Of a stretch of DNA of 64,000 nucleotides, positions 19,245 through 29,077 are shown in pieces. Position 1 is the first letter of the stretch, and each line of letters starts with the position of its first letter. Location of the stretch: contig NZ_JRHN01000023.1 of the NCBI RefSeq assembly GCF_001299635.1, forward strand, positions 1-64,000, in the 5' to 3' direction. The notes below the pieces were generated by a model, which made no database searches, was not told where the DNA came from, and saw only the letters and a program-made list of their open reading frames with translations. The position numbers and the translations under genes were made by a program. The stretch comes from Clostridioides difficile. GTDB taxonomy: Bacteria > Bacillota > Clostridia > Peptostreptococcales > Peptostreptococcaceae.

Positions 19245-20006
19245 ATGGAATTTACAAGAGAGCCATTTATACTAGATGACGATTTGTGTCTAGCTTTGGT
19301 GGACAAAAGAATTAGTTATCTAATGGAAAATGAATTAAAATTAAGAAATATAGAGATAATAAAAACAATAGAATGTAAAGAATTATATGAAAGCATAAAA
19401 TATCACCCAGATATATGTATTTGTAATTTAGGAAAAGGAGATATAATTGTTGCGCCGAATGTATATAATCAATACAAAGAGTTATTAAGTAGATATAAAT
19501 TTAATATAATTAAGGGAGAAGCTAATTTATTAAATAGATACCCTTATGATATACCTTACAATATTGCTATAGTTGGTGACTATGCTATCCATAACTTTAA
19601 GTACACTGACAAAGTAATATTAGATTATATTGAAAATAATAAACTTAAAAAGATAAATATAGAGCAGGGCTATTCTAAATGCTCAATCTGTATAGTAGAT
19701 AGAACATCTATAATAACATCAGATAAAGGTATTTGGAAAAGCATGAAGAATACAGAAATAGAGTGTTTATTAATAGAAAAAGGTCATATAAATTTATTTG
19801 AGATGAATTATGGATTTATAGGTGGATGTACAGGGTTAATTTCTAAGGATAAACTAGCTTTTTGTGGAGATGTTAAAAAACATCCTGACTATGAACGTAT
19901 AAAAAGTTTTGTAGAAAGTAAAAACAAGGAGATAGTTACACTTAGCTGTGAGAATTTACTAGATATAGGTTCTATAGTTCCTCTCATGACAAGAAAGGAG
20001 CGATAA
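19245..20006 (+). CDS. GME-fold (amidinotransferase-like) protein of unknown function
   Basis: 253 residues. I recall this family as DUF6873, with the guanidino-modifying-enzyme (GME) pentein fold. Visible features are ICNLGKGDIIVAPNVY, KGEANLLNRYPYDIPYNIA and the C-terminal GFIGGCTGLI containing a Cys where pentein enzymes have their nucleophile. Whether it is catalytic cannot be decided. Its stop is two bases before the start of ytxC, whose ribosome site lies inside this gene, so the two are translationally coupled. This suggests a sporulation-related context. Confidence 0.7.
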   Translation: MEFTREPFILDDDLCLALVDKRISYLMENELKLRNIEIIKTIECKELYESIKYHPDICICNLGKGDIIVAPNVYNQYKELLSRYKFNIIKGEANLLNRYPYDIPYNIAIVGDYAIHNFKYTDKVILDYIENNKLKKINIEQGYSKCSICIVDRTSIITSDKGIWKSMKNTEIECLLIEKGHINLFEMNYGFIGGCTGLISKDKLAFCGDVKKHPDYERIKSFVESKNKEIVTLSCENLLDIGSIVPLMTRKER

Positions 20007-20008
20007 CT

Positions 20009-20827
20009 TTGGTTGAGAAGGATAATATTTCTTCTATGAAATTTTTGAGGAATAATAATGTAAACGATAGATTAATATATACGAATGACATTGTAGAAGT
20101 AGTGATAGATTCTGCAAAGCAAGAAGTATTAAATAAAAAAATACTTAATGGTACTAAAACTGAACAAAGAGCACTAAATATTGATGAGATATCAACAGAA
20201 ATAACTAGTATGATAATAAGTATAATGAAAGAGAAACTTTTAAAAGAATACATTCTAAAATGCTATGGGCGTACATATCCTGAAGATAAAAATAATATAT
20301 ACATATATTCACTGAACATATTTGCTAAAAAAGAGATTTTTATGAGAGAAACAGTATTTACAAGGGTGAGAAACTATATTGAGGAAAATGATTTTATAAA
20401 CGTAGAAGGTTTTATTAGATTTAGAATGCGAGAATTTATGAAATATATTTCTGCTATAGGTGATATTGCAGTTGAGGAGTATTTAATAAAGAAAGACCAA
20501 GATGAATTTATAAGAGTCTTAAAATACTTTATAGATACTCAAGAAGAAAAGATTGATTTGCTAAAAGTTCATATAATGGAAGATAATACATTTATTTTAT
20601 ACGATAAAAATGGAAACAAAATAGACAGTATAGATGATGAAGAAATCATAAATATGGTAATAAGAGAGAATTTAAACTATGAGGACTTTTTAATAAGTAC
20701 CTTATTAACTTTATGTCCTAGAAAAATAGAAATATTAGATTTATTAAATAATAATTGCTCAAAAGAGATTATAGATACTGTAGAGGCAATTTTTGAAAAT
20801 AAAGTTAGTATAATTATGGAGAATTAG
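20009..20827 (+). CDS. ytxC: YtxC-like putative sporulation protein
   Basis: 272 residues, starting at TTG 20009, eight bases after AAAGGAG. The central EGFIRFRMREFMKYIS and DEFIRVLKYFIDTQEEKIDLL segments match the YtxC family, described as a sporulation protein in Bacillus (in the Spo0A/sigma regulon). The molecular role is unknown. No membrane segment or signal peptide. Coupled to the GME-fold gene upstream. Confidence 0.75.
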   Translation: MVEKDNISSMKFLRNNNVNDRLIYTNDIVEVVIDSAKQEVLNKKILNGTKTEQRALNIDEISTEITSMIISIMKEKLLKEYILKCYGRTYPEDKNNIYIYSLNIFAKKEIFMRETVFTRVRNYIEENDFINVEGFIRFRMREFMKYISAIGDIAVEEYLIKKDQDEFIRVLKYFIDTQEEKIDLLKVHIMEDNTFILYDKNGNKIDSIDDEEIINMVIRENLNYEDFLISTLLTLCPRKIEILDLLNNNCSKEIIDTVEAIFENKVSIIMEN

Positions 20828-20991
20828 GAACTAAAGATATAAAACTAAAAAAATTCTTTTTAAATCGACACAAAAGACTTATAATTGTATATAAAGCTAT
20901 AATATAGCTAGGGCTATTAACTATAAAAAATATCTACTGATTAAGTGTAATATAGCTGACAAATATACAATTGATAAGGAGAAATTTTATA

Positions 20992-21594
20992 ATGGATAAT
21001 TTAATTAGGATACTGATATTAGCTGTTATTGGTGGATTTATAGGTTACGTTACAAATGTAGTTGCTATAAGACTAATATTTAGACCAATAGAGCCTATTA
21101 AAATACCTATTTTAAATATAGAAATAGTAGGGCTTATACCAAAGAGAAGAGCAGAAATAGCAGCCAATGTGGGAGAAATAATTCAAGAAGAATTTCTTTC
21201 TATGGACGAAATACTTGCAAATATCATTACTGACGAAGATAAGGAAGAAGTTGTAAGATACATAAAAGCAAGGGTAAAAATTATAATACATGAGAAAGTC
21301 TCATTTATACCAAGTGGCATAAAAAACATGATACAAGACTATTTAGGAGAGATAATTGAGTCTGAAGTTAAACAGAGTATAGATGAATTGAGTAAAAATA
21401 TAATAAATAAAGCAAATGAACGTATAGATATACAAAAAATGGTCGAAGATAAGATTAATGAACTAGATTTATATGAATTAGAAGAGATAATAATAAAAAT
21501 AGCTAAAAAAGAATTAAAGCATATAGAGTTTTTAGGTCTTGTTTTAGGTTTTTTAATAGGTATAGTTCAAGGTTTGGTTACTATATTTATTTAA
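20992..21594 (+). CDS. DUF445 family membrane protein (short form)
   Basis: 200 residues from ATG 20992 (site AAGGAG). One N-terminal membrane helix (about residues 4-24) carrying the IGGFIGYVTNVVAIRLIFRP signature, then the conserved GLIPKRRAEIAANVG motif. A long helical region of coiled-coil type follows, and a second membrane helix closes the C-terminus. This is one unit of the DUF445/YheB family, whose longer members are ~380 residues. The function is unknown; in Bacillus, YheB is linked to spores. A small hairpin just after the stop (TACAATA / TATTGTA) lacks a T-run. Confidence 0.85.
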   Translation: MDNLIRILILAVIGGFIGYVTNVVAIRLIFRPIEPIKIPILNIEIVGLIPKRRAEIAANVGEIIQEEFLSMDEILANIITDEDKEEVVRYIKARVKIIIHEKVSFIPSGIKNMIQDYLGEIIESEVKQSIDELSKNIINKANERIDIQKMVEDKINELDLYELEEIIIKIAKKELKHIEFLGLVLGFLIGIVQGLVTIFI

Positions 21595-21841
21595 ATATAC
21601 AATAATTAGCTATTGTATTTAAGTATACAAAAACTAAAAATTAACTTCAATAATAATTAATTTTAGTATTTATCTAGTCATATCTATCATGCATGTAGAT
21701 ATATTTTAAAAATTTAAAATTGGTGAAAATATTATAATATAACTATAAATCAAAAGATTAAAGTAATATAAAAATATTAGAATATTGATTTAGAGTTGAT
21801 TAAGATGAAAAATAATGGGTAATTATTATATTACATTAATG

Positions 21842-21870
21842 TTGATTGATGTATAAGTATCTGTTATAAT
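21842..21870 (+). promoter_or_regulatory. Sigma-A type promoter of the thrS T-box leader
   Basis: TTGATT (21842-21847), 17-base spacer, TATAAT (21865-21870), placed about 20 bases before the leader. Confidence 0.8.
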
Positions 21871-21889
21871 GAAAATATATTAAAAATCA

Positions 21890-22143
21890 TAGTGTTGAAG
21901 AGGAAGAGTAGAGTAGAAACCATTCTCAGAGAATTTGGGTCTATGGCTGAGAGCCCATGTAACAGGTCTATTTGAAAACTACCTTGGAGCTGAGTTTATT
22001 AGCAGTATTTGTATTTATACTATATGTGAAAGTGCTCGGGTGACGACCTTATAGTCATCAAGAGGGTTGTATATACTTGTATACACCAACTTGGGTGGAA
22101 CCGCGAATTAATATCGTCCCAAACATATTTGGGGCGATTTTTT
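21890..22143 (+). promoter_or_regulatory. T-box riboswitch, threonine-specific
   Basis: Leader RNA that reads tRNA-Thr charging and controls thrS. The first stem begins near GAAGAGGAAGAGTAGAG. The specifier loop contains ACC (Thr) at 21981-21983 in the context AACTACCTTGGAGC. The T-box GGTGGAACCGCG lies at 22095-22105; its UGGA bulge would pair with a tRNA ending UCCA, fitting tRNA-Thr. The competing terminator ATCGTCCCAAA / TTTGGGGCGAT plus T-run is at 22113-22143. High charging gives termination; uncharged tRNA-Thr stabilises the antiterminator. Confidence 0.95.
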
Positions 22144-22187
22144 ATTACAAAAAATCTAAAAATTATTTCAATAAGGAGGAAAAAACA

Positions 22188-24107
22188 ATGATTAAAGTTG
22201 CTTTAAAAGATGGCTCAATAAAAGAATTTGAAAGTGCTATTTCTGTTATGGATGTAGCAAAATCCATTAGCGAAGGATTAGCTAGAAATGTGGTAGCAGC
22301 ATCTGTGAACGGAGAGGTTGTAGGTATGGACCACATTATAGATTCTGATTGTGACTTAAATTTATTTAAGTTTGAAGATAAAGAAGGTAAAGAAGTTTTT
22401 AGACATACATCAGCACATATATTAGCTCAAGCTATAAAGAGACTTTACCCAGAAGCAAAACTTGCTATAGGGCCAAGTATAGAAAATGGATTCTACTATG
22501 ATATAGATTTAGACCATAGATTAGTTCCAGAAGATTTAGAAAAAATAGAAGCTGAAATGAAAAAAATAGCTAAAGAAGATTTAAAAATAGAAAGATTTGA
22601 ACTTCCTAGAAATGAAGCTTTAGAGCTTATGAAAGAACAAGGAGAAGACTATAAGGTAGAACTTATATCTGATTTACCTGAAAGTGAAATAATATCTTTC
22701 TACAAGCAAGGTGATTTTACTGATTTATGTAGAGGACCACATTTACCATCTACTAAAAAAGTTAAAGCTGTTAAATTACAAAGTGTTGCAGGTGCATACT
22801 GGCGTGGCGATGAAAAAAATAAGATGCTTCAAAGAATCTATGGAACTTCTTTTGAGAAAAACAAAGATTTAGAAGAGTACTTACATTTATTAGAAGAAGC
22901 TAAAAAGAGAGACCATAGAAAACTAGGTAAAGAATTAGGATTATTTATGATACCTGAAGAAGGTCCTGGATTCCCTATGTTCTTACCAAAAGGTATGGAA
23001 CTTAAAAATGAACTATTAAAATTCTGGAGAGAAATACACAGAAAAGCTGGATATATTGAAATAGAATCTCCTATTATATTAAATAGAAAATTATGGGAGA
23101 CTTCAGGTCACTGGTATCATTACAAAGAAAATATGTATACAGTTAAAATAGATGATGAAGATTATGCTATAAAACCTATGAACTGTCCTGGAGGATTAAT
23201 TTACTATAATTCTCAATTACACTCATATAGAGATTTCCCAATGAGAGTTGCAGAGCTTGGTAGAGTTCATAGACATGAGTTATCTGGTGCATTACAAGGA
23301 TTAATGAGAGTTAGAGCATTTACTCAAGACGATTCACATATATTCATGTTGCCAGAGCAAATAAAGGATGAAATAAAAGGAGTAGCTAACCTAATAGATG
23401 GTATCTACAAAACTTTTGGATTTGAATATAACTTAGAGTTATCTACAAGACCAGAAGATTCTATGGGAAGCGAAGAAGAGTGGGAAGCAGCAGAAAATGG
23501 ATTAAGAGAAGCTTTAGAAGAATTAGGTCTACCATATACTATAAATGAAGGTGATGGTGCATTCTATGGTCCTAAGATAGACTTCCATCTAAAAGACTGT
23601 TTAGGAAGAACTTGGCAATGTGGTACTATCCAATTAGATATGCAACTTCCAAGACAATTTGATAACACTTATATCGGACAAGATGGTGAAAAACATAGAC
23701 CAGTTATGATTCATAGAGTTGCTTTTGGTAGTATAGAAAGATTTATAGGTATATTAATAGAGCATTATGCTGGTAAATTCCCAGTTTGGTTATCTCCAAC
23801 TCAAGTTAAGATACTTCCTATATCTGATAAATTTATGGATTATGCAAATGAAGTTAAGAAAGAGTTATTTGATAAGGGTATAAGAGTTGAATTAGATGAC
23901 AGAGCTGAAAAAATTGGCTTTAAGATAAGAGAAGCTCAGCTTGAAAAAGTTCCATACATGTTAATAGTAGGTGAAAAAGAAGTTGAGGAGAATAATGTTT
24001 CTGTTAGATCAAGAGATAAAGGTGAAATAGGTAGCATTAAATTAGATGAATTTATAGCTAGTATTTCAAAAGAAATCGAATCAAGAGAAAGTATTATTCA
24101 AAACTAA
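22188..24107 (+). CDS. thrS: Threonyl-tRNA synthetase
   Basis: 639 residues. TGS domain (residues ~1-62), the second editing-type domain with HTSAHILAQA (His/Cys zinc-like site) and CRGPHLPST, and the class II catalytic core with GHWYHYKENMY, KPMNCPGG and RVHRHELSGAL. The C-terminal anticodon-binding domain starts near 540. It charges tRNA-Thr. ATG 22188 follows AAGGAGG; the frame stays open upstream through the T-box, but that segment is the leader RNA, not protein. Confidence 0.98.
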   Translation: MIKVALKDGSIKEFESAISVMDVAKSISEGLARNVVAASVNGEVVGMDHIIDSDCDLNLFKFEDKEGKEVFRHTSAHILAQAIKRLYPEAKLAIGPSIENGFYYDIDLDHRLVPEDLEKIEAEMKKIAKEDLKIERFELPRNEALELMKEQGEDYKVELISDLPESEIISFYKQGDFTDLCRGPHLPSTKKVKAVKLQSVAGAYWRGDEKNKMLQRIYGTSFEKNKDLEEYLHLLEEAKKRDHRKLGKELGLFMIPEEGPGFPMFLPKGMELKNELLKFWREIHRKAGYIEIESPIILNRKLWETSGHWYHYKENMYTVKIDDEDYAIKPMNCPGGLIYYNSQLHSYRDFPMRVAELGRVHRHELSGALQGLMRVRAFTQDDSHIFMLPEQIKDEIKGVANLIDGIYKTFGFEYNLELSTRPEDSMGSEEEWEAAENGLREALEELGLPYTINEGDGAFYGPKIDFHLKDCLGRTWQCGTIQLDMQLPRQFDNTYIGQDGEKHRPVMIHRVAFGSIERFIGILIEHYAGKFPVWLSPTQVKILPISDKFMDYANEVKKELFDKGIRVELDDRAEKIGFKIREAQLEKVPYMLIVGEKEVEENNVSVRSRDKGEIGSIKLDEFIASISKEIESRESIIQN

Positions 24108-24188
24108 TATTTAAGATATTAATAGATAATATAAGTTTAATCGATATATCGATATGTAGAAATTAAACTTATGAAAAGATAAATATAA

Positions 24189-24240
24189 TTAGAGGTACAG
24201 TTAATCATATTTTTATGATAGTGTACCTCTAATTTTTTTG
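24189..24240 (+). terminator. Terminator after thrS
   Basis: Stem TTAGAGGTACA / TGTACCTCTAA with an internal second stem (ATCAT / ATGAT), followed by seven T. Confidence 0.92.
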
Positions 24241-24250
24241 TTGTAGGTTA

Positions 24251-24404
24251 AATGATGTATTCATATGTCTGTTAATTTAGAGATGTATAAAAGATGCTTA
24301 AATAATATATTTATATGTTTTCTAATTTAGAGATGTATAAAAGATACTTAAATTAATGTATTTATATGTGTACATTAATTTAAATATATATAAAAGTTGT
24401 ATAA
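24251..24404. repeat. Two clear and one decayed copy of a 50-bp tandem unit
   Basis: Copies at 24251-24300 and 24301-24350 share TAATTTAGAGATGTATAAAA and flanking sequence. A third, diverged copy occupies about 24351-24404. Non-coding, between the thrS terminator and the next gene's promoter area. Confidence 0.75.
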
Positions 24405-24493
24405 TTGTAAGTAAAGAGAGATATATAAAATTAAATAAAGTTAATTTATGCAAATAAATTTGATATACCTATAGTTAACTTTGGAGGTGTGAT

Positions 24494-27145
24494 ATGAATA
24501 CCACTATTTTGTTTTTTAATCAAATAAATGAAGATAGCTTTAATTTAGTTGGTGGGAAGGGGTTTAATCTTGGCAAAATGACTAAGAGAAACCTACCTGT
24601 ACCAGAAGGATTCTGTATAACAACAGATGCCTTTTACAAGTTTATAGAACCATTAAAAGATAATGACTTATTTAAACAATTAGATAATGTAGATGTTGAT
24701 GATTTAGAAAAAATTCAAGAATTTACTAGTAGTCTAAGGGATTTAATCATAGAAAAGTCACTTTCAGATAGTATAAAACAAAATATAAAAGAGGCTATAG
24801 AAAGCATTGGAGAAGATGATTTCTATGCAGTGCGTTCTAGTGCAACAGCAGAAGATTTGCCAGATATGTCTTTTGCAGGTCAACAAGATACATATTTAAA
24901 TGTACATGGATTTGAAAACTTAATTGAAAATATAAAATATTGTTGGGCATCACTTTATACTCAAAGGGCTGTAGTATATAGAAAGAAAAATAATTTGAAT
25001 GAAGATAATGTATTAATTTCTGTAGTAGTTCAGAAAATGGTCGATTCACAAAAGTCAGGAATAATGTTTACTGCTGACCCCATTAACAATAACTATAATC
25101 ATTTGACTATTGATGCAGGTTTTGGACTTGGTGAATCTTTGGTAGGGGGATTAATAACTCCTGACTTGTACAAAGTAAATAAAAACGAAAATAAAGTTAT
25201 AGCAAAAGAAATAAATGCGAAGAAGTTAGCCATATACAGAAAAAATGATGGTGGTACAGAGCAAATCTTACTTGATAAAAATAAACAGAAAGAACAAGTA
25301 CTTTCAGAACGAGAGATTTATAATGTAGCACAACTAGGACATGAAATCGAGGCATACTATCAGACTCCACAAGATATAGAATGGACAATTGATGAGAGTG
25401 GGAAAATATATATTTTGCAAAGTAGAATGATAACATCTCTATATCCTAGAGTCGAAAATAGTAATATAAATGGAAAATCTCAGGTATATATATCAGCAAG
25501 TCATATTCAAGTAATGACAAAACCAATTAAACCCTTAGGTCTTGATATATTCAAAAGAGTAATGCCTTTTGATAGAGTCGAAGAAGGTAGTAACTTCAAG
25601 ATAATGAGTCAAGCTGGAGGTAGACTCTATGCCAATTGTACAGAAATACTGAGATTACCAATAAGAGATAAGATAATCAAAGATTTAATGCCCAATGTAG
25701 ACTATCTTGTAGCAAGTGCACTTGGAGAGTATATTGAAAAATATCCTTTAAAGAAAAAACTGCCTTCTAAAACTACATTAAAAATGGCAAAGAATTTAAT
25801 AATACCTATCTTAAAAATATCAAAGCAAAATTATGCCTTTGATAAAAAACCAGATGCTCTTGCAAGTTTAGTGGAGTTGAAAGAAGAACTTATTGATGAT
25901 GTGTATAGAAATATAAACAAGGGAAATGATTTATGTGAAAAGATTGTAATCGTGGAAGAGTTATTATCTGCTCTTATATTTAAGTTAGCAAAGCAACTTA
26001 TACCAAATGTAGCTCCAGGAATTTTAAGTGATAGAAAACTTAGAAATATGCTTGAAGAATTAGATTTATTGTACTTAGAAGATAGTTTTGTAAGTGGACT
26101 AGAAGGAAATATTACTACTGAGATGGGATTAAGAGTAGGTGATTTAGCTGATTTAATAAGGAATAATCTGAAAGAGATTGATATATTAAATAAAAATCCT
26201 AAAGATGCTCATTTATTGCTTTTAAAAAATGGTAGTGATGAATTAAAGAGTGAGTTAAGTGATTTTTTAAGACAATTTGGTATGAGAGGAATTGGAGAAA
26301 TAGATATAACAAATCCTCGTTATCAAGAAGATTTCACTCCAATAAGTATGTCTATATTGAATAATATAAATACATTGGAAAAAAATGAACATAGAGAAAA
26401 CTATCAAAGATTGATTGAAAAATCGAGTGAAAGTGAACGATTAATTTTGGAAGCTTATGAGAAGATAGGTAAAGATTATTTAGTCAAAAAAGTTAAGAAT
26501 CATCTAAATAATATAAAGACTTTCTTGCCTTTACGTGAATATGGAAAATATATTATAGTTGGTGTATTTAATGAAGTAAGAAAAGTAATTGATGAAGTAG
26601 GGGATAAATTAGAAAAGGATAATTTACTTGATAATAGATATGATATATTTTATCTAAACCTTGATGAAATATATCAAGCATTAACTGAAAAAGTAAATTT
26701 CAAAGAAAGTATACAATGCAGAAAAATAGAGTATGATAAATATGAAAAACTGAATCCACCAAGGGTAATTACAAATGAAGGAGAGATATTCTCTGGGAGT
26801 TATTCAAAAGAGGGGGTACCAGAAGGAGCATTTGTTGGTATGCCAGTATCAGCAGGTATCTATGAAGGATATGCAAGGGTTATATTGAATCCAAATGATG
26901 ACAGTTTACAAAAGAATGAGATTTTGGTGACTAAATTTACAGACCCTGGTTGGACGCCACTTTTTGTAAATGCGAAGGGGTTAGTACTTGAAGTTGGAGG
27001 GCTTATGACTCATGGTGCAATAGTATCTCGCGAGTATGGTATACCTGCTTTGGTGGGAGTGGAAGATGCTACAAGTCTGATTAAAACAGGAGATTATTTG
27101 AGAATAGATGCATATAAAGGATATGTTGAGATTATATGTAAATAG
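24494..27145 (+). CDS. PEP-synthase/rifampicin-phosphotransferase-like dikinase
   Basis: 883 residues. An N-terminal ATP-grasp PPDK_N domain (LVGGKGFNLGKM at ~19, AVRSSATAEDLPDMSFAGQQ at ~112, GLGESLVGG at ~210) is followed by a helical middle region of ~400 residues. The C-terminal swivelling phosphohistidine domain carries GGLMTHGAIVSREYGIPA, with catalytic His840. Size and domain order match Rph, which inactivates rifampicin by transferring the beta-phosphate of ATP. Similar orphan PEP-synthase-like proteins exist, and I see no PEP/pyruvate-barrel domain, which argues against classical PpsA/PpdK. Substrate therefore open. GGAGGTG before ATG; single gene. Confidence 0.8.
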   Translation: MNTTILFFNQINEDSFNLVGGKGFNLGKMTKRNLPVPEGFCITTDAFYKFIEPLKDNDLFKQLDNVDVDDLEKIQEFTSSLRDLIIEKSLSDSIKQNIKEAIESIGEDDFYAVRSSATAEDLPDMSFAGQQDTYLNVHGFENLIENIKYCWASLYTQRAVVYRKKNNLNEDNVLISVVVQKMVDSQKSGIMFTADPINNNYNHLTIDAGFGLGESLVGGLITPDLYKVNKNENKVIAKEINAKKLAIYRKNDGGTEQILLDKNKQKEQVLSEREIYNVAQLGHEIEAYYQTPQDIEWTIDESGKIYILQSRMITSLYPRVENSNINGKSQVYISASHIQVMTKPIKPLGLDIFKRVMPFDRVEEGSNFKIMSQAGGRLYANCTEILRLPIRDKIIKDLMPNVDYLVASALGEYIEKYPLKKKLPSKTTLKMAKNLIIPILKISKQNYAFDKKPDALASLVELKEELIDDVYRNINKGNDLCEKIVIVEELLSALIFKLAKQLIPNVAPGILSDRKLRNMLEELDLLYLEDSFVSGLEGNITTEMGLRVGDLADLIRNNLKEIDILNKNPKDAHLLLLKNGSDELKSELSDFLRQFGMRGIGEIDITNPRYQEDFTPISMSILNNINTLEKNEHRENYQRLIEKSSESERLILEAYEKIGKDYLVKKVKNHLNNIKTFLPLREYGKYIIVGVFNEVRKVIDEVGDKLEKDNLLDNRYDIFYLNLDEIYQALTEKVNFKESIQCRKIEYDKYEKLNPPRVITNEGEIFSGSYSKEGVPEGAFVGMPVSAGIYEGYARVILNPNDDSLQKNEILVTKFTDPGWTPLFVNAKGLVLEVGGLMTHGAIVSREYGIPALVGVEDATSLIKTGDYLRIDAYKGYVEIICK

Positions 27146-27222
27146 ATTGTACTTAGTAGAGTATTATAGGAGAGACGTTTACTAGTGAAAATGAATGAGG
27201 CAATATAAAATTATGATATATA

Positions 27223-27283
27223 AAAACACTTCTATGAGTATTTGATTTATCAATAAATAATAAATCTACCATAGAAGTGTTTT
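27223..27283. terminator. Bidirectional terminator between convergent genes
   Basis: Perfect 14-bp stem AAAACACTTCTATG / CATAGAAGTGTTTT around a 33-base loop. It serves the dikinase on the + strand and the DUF4097 operon on the minus strand. Confidence 0.85.
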
Positions 27284-27349
27284 GATTTTAATAATAAAAG
27301 TGTTTTTGTCATAATAATAAAAATATTTTGGTTGTAATAATCATTTTAT

Positions 27350-28387
27350 CTAATTCTTGTTTTTTAGAATAGTAAAATTTCCACTTGTAGCACTTACATA
27401 GAAATTTGTAGCCCCATTTTTATAAGTGTATAAATCATCGTGACGATTCAATTCAAAGTCACTATTTAAAGAACTAGAAATCTTATCAAAACTTAAAGTG
27501 AATCCTGGATTATCAGGAATAGACAAATCAATATTGGCAGAAGTAGTCTCGTAGTTTAGAGAAGACAACATTTTGTTAGATATAATTTTTACATCACCTG
27601 AAGTTGATTCTGCTTTAATATCAGAAAGTGTTCCAGATACATCCATTCGTCCAGAAACTGTACTACAGACAAGGCTTTTATTATTTATATCTTTTAAATT
27701 TATATCACCACTAGTTGTATCTAAATTTAAACTATCAATTTTGCCAGAAAGTTGTATTCTGCCAGATGTTGATGTAAATGTGGCGTCTTTACTATCTAGT
27801 TTTGTTATATCAATATCACCACTAGTTGTGTCTAAGTTTACTTTATTAATATTACCAGAAAGCTCTATTATGCCTGAAACCGTGCTAGCTTCCATTATAT
27901 TACCTTTTATGTAAGTACTATATATATCTGCTGAAGTAGTAGATAAATTTATTTTATCATAAAGCTTATTAGGCAAATATAGTTCAAGTATTGTTGGTTT
28001 TGGAAGATTAACTCCAATAAAGAATTTCTTTGCTGAATTATCATCTATAGAAAGAGAATTTCCATCAACCTTTATCTTTGCAAGTTTTTTCTTTGAAAAA
28101 TTAGAAGGAGTTTTTTGAATTAATTTGATTTTATTAGAATCACTTTTCTTAATTCTAACTTCACCTGAAATCCAGTCAACATTAATATCGTTTATTTTAT
28201 CTGAAAAACTTTCATTTTTAGCTACTATATACTTATCATAGTTGTATTTAGAATGTAAATTATTAAAAGAAAGATTAAAAGAATGCGAGAATATGTTTCC
28301 TATAAGAAGAAGGATAAATACTATAGAAAGTGATATTGCAACGATACTCCATACTAAAATCTTTGTTTTTATGAGTTTTTTATTCAT
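27350..28387 (-). CDS. DUF4097 beta-solenoid protein, membrane anchored
   Basis: 345 residues from the ATG whose complement ends at 28387 (site AAAGGAGG). One N-terminal membrane helix (about residues 8-30) precedes an outside domain made of repeating short beta strands: NLDTTSGDI and STVSGRM units recur about every 20 residues, giving a parallel beta-helix typical of DUF4097/DUF4098. Such proteins are usually the last gene of PadR-HAAS operons and are thought to act in envelope stress or signalling. Overlaps the upstream HAAS gene by eight bases. The function is otherwise unknown. Confidence 0.85.
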   Translation of the reverse strand: MNKKLIKTKILVWSIVAISLSIVFILLLIGNIFSHSFNLSFNNLHSKYNYDKYIVAKNESFSDKINDINVDWISGEVRIKKSDSNKIKLIQKTPSNFSKKKLAKIKVDGNSLSIDDNSAKKFFIGVNLPKPTILELYLPNKLYDKINLSTTSADIYSTYIKGNIMEASTVSGIIELSGNINKVNLDTTSGDIDITKLDSKDATFTSTSGRIQLSGKIDSLNLDTTSGDINLKDINNKSLVCSTVSGRMDVSGTLSDIKAESTSGDVKIISNKMLSSLNYETTSANIDLSIPDNPGFTLSFDKISSSLNSDFELNRHDDLYTYKNGATNFYVSATSGNFTILKNKN

Positions 28388-29066
28388 GTTTATTATCCTC
28401 CTTTGATTCACTTAGTTGTATTATTCCTTTAATAATCTCAACACCAGCAGAACCTATTATAAATAGTATCCATGAAAAAGACCAAATATTAAATAGCATG
28501 CTTGTGATTAGATATATAGCAACTATTATAATCCAATATGCACTAATAAATGATTTGTAAGCCGGATTTATATCATCATAATTTGTTTCAAATTCTTTAA
28601 ATTCTTTGAATTCTTTTGTTGAAGTATCATTATATAGAGCATAGTTTGGTTTTGTCATTTGATTATAAACTAGTAGTCCTACTCCAATTGCTATTAATAT
28701 AAGCATTAAAAGAATCCCTAGAGTTGGCTCTATACCAAAGCTCACAATTGAGACTACAAACAAGAAAGGGCTTACTATAAAAAGAGCAATTGCTATTGAT
28801 GCTCTTAAGGCTCTTTTCTTTTTTTCCTCAATTAATTCAGAAGGTACAAAATATGGTTCTTTAACACTTTCAATTAACTCAGATAAATCTCCAATTCCTG
28901 AGATTACTGAATTATATGCTTCTTGTTCTGTTTTACCATCTTGTATTTGGTCGTTGTATTTTTCTTTTAGATTTTCAAATAATTCATCTTTAAGTTCTCT
29001 GACTTTTTTTGTTTCATTAATTCCTGTAAAGCTATTATCAATATAAGTACGTATTTTATCTAACAT
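28380..29066 (-). CDS. HAAS-domain (DUF1700-like) membrane protein
   Basis: 228 residues. The N-terminal ~80 residues form the HAAS/permease-prefix helical domain (KVRELKDELFENLKEKYND ... GDLSELIESV), followed by four hydrophobic segments of which two tight hairpins are clear (residues ~90-135 and ~170-215). Members of this group pair with PadR regulators encoded just upstream, probably as membrane sensors or anti-regulators. Ribosome site GGAGGTG. It lies 11 bases after the PadR gene and overlaps the DUF4097 gene. Confidence 0.82.
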   Translation of the reverse strand: MLDKIRTYIDNSFTGINETKKVRELKDELFENLKEKYNDQIQDGKTEQEAYNSVISGIGDLSELIESVKEPYFVPSELIEEKKKRALRASIAIALFIVSPFLFVVSIVSFGIEPTLGILLMLILIAIGVGLLVYNQMTKPNYALYNDTSTKEFKEFKEFETNYDDINPAYKSFISAYWIIIVAIYLITSMLFNIWSFSWILFIIGSAGVEIIKGIIQLSESKEDNKHE

Positions 29067-29077
29067 ATTTTCACCTC

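Noticed and set aside
22077-22187. Extra N-terminal 37 codons on threonyl-tRNA synthetase
   Set aside because: This segment is the T-box antiterminator/terminator RNA; the true start at 22188 has AAGGAGG.
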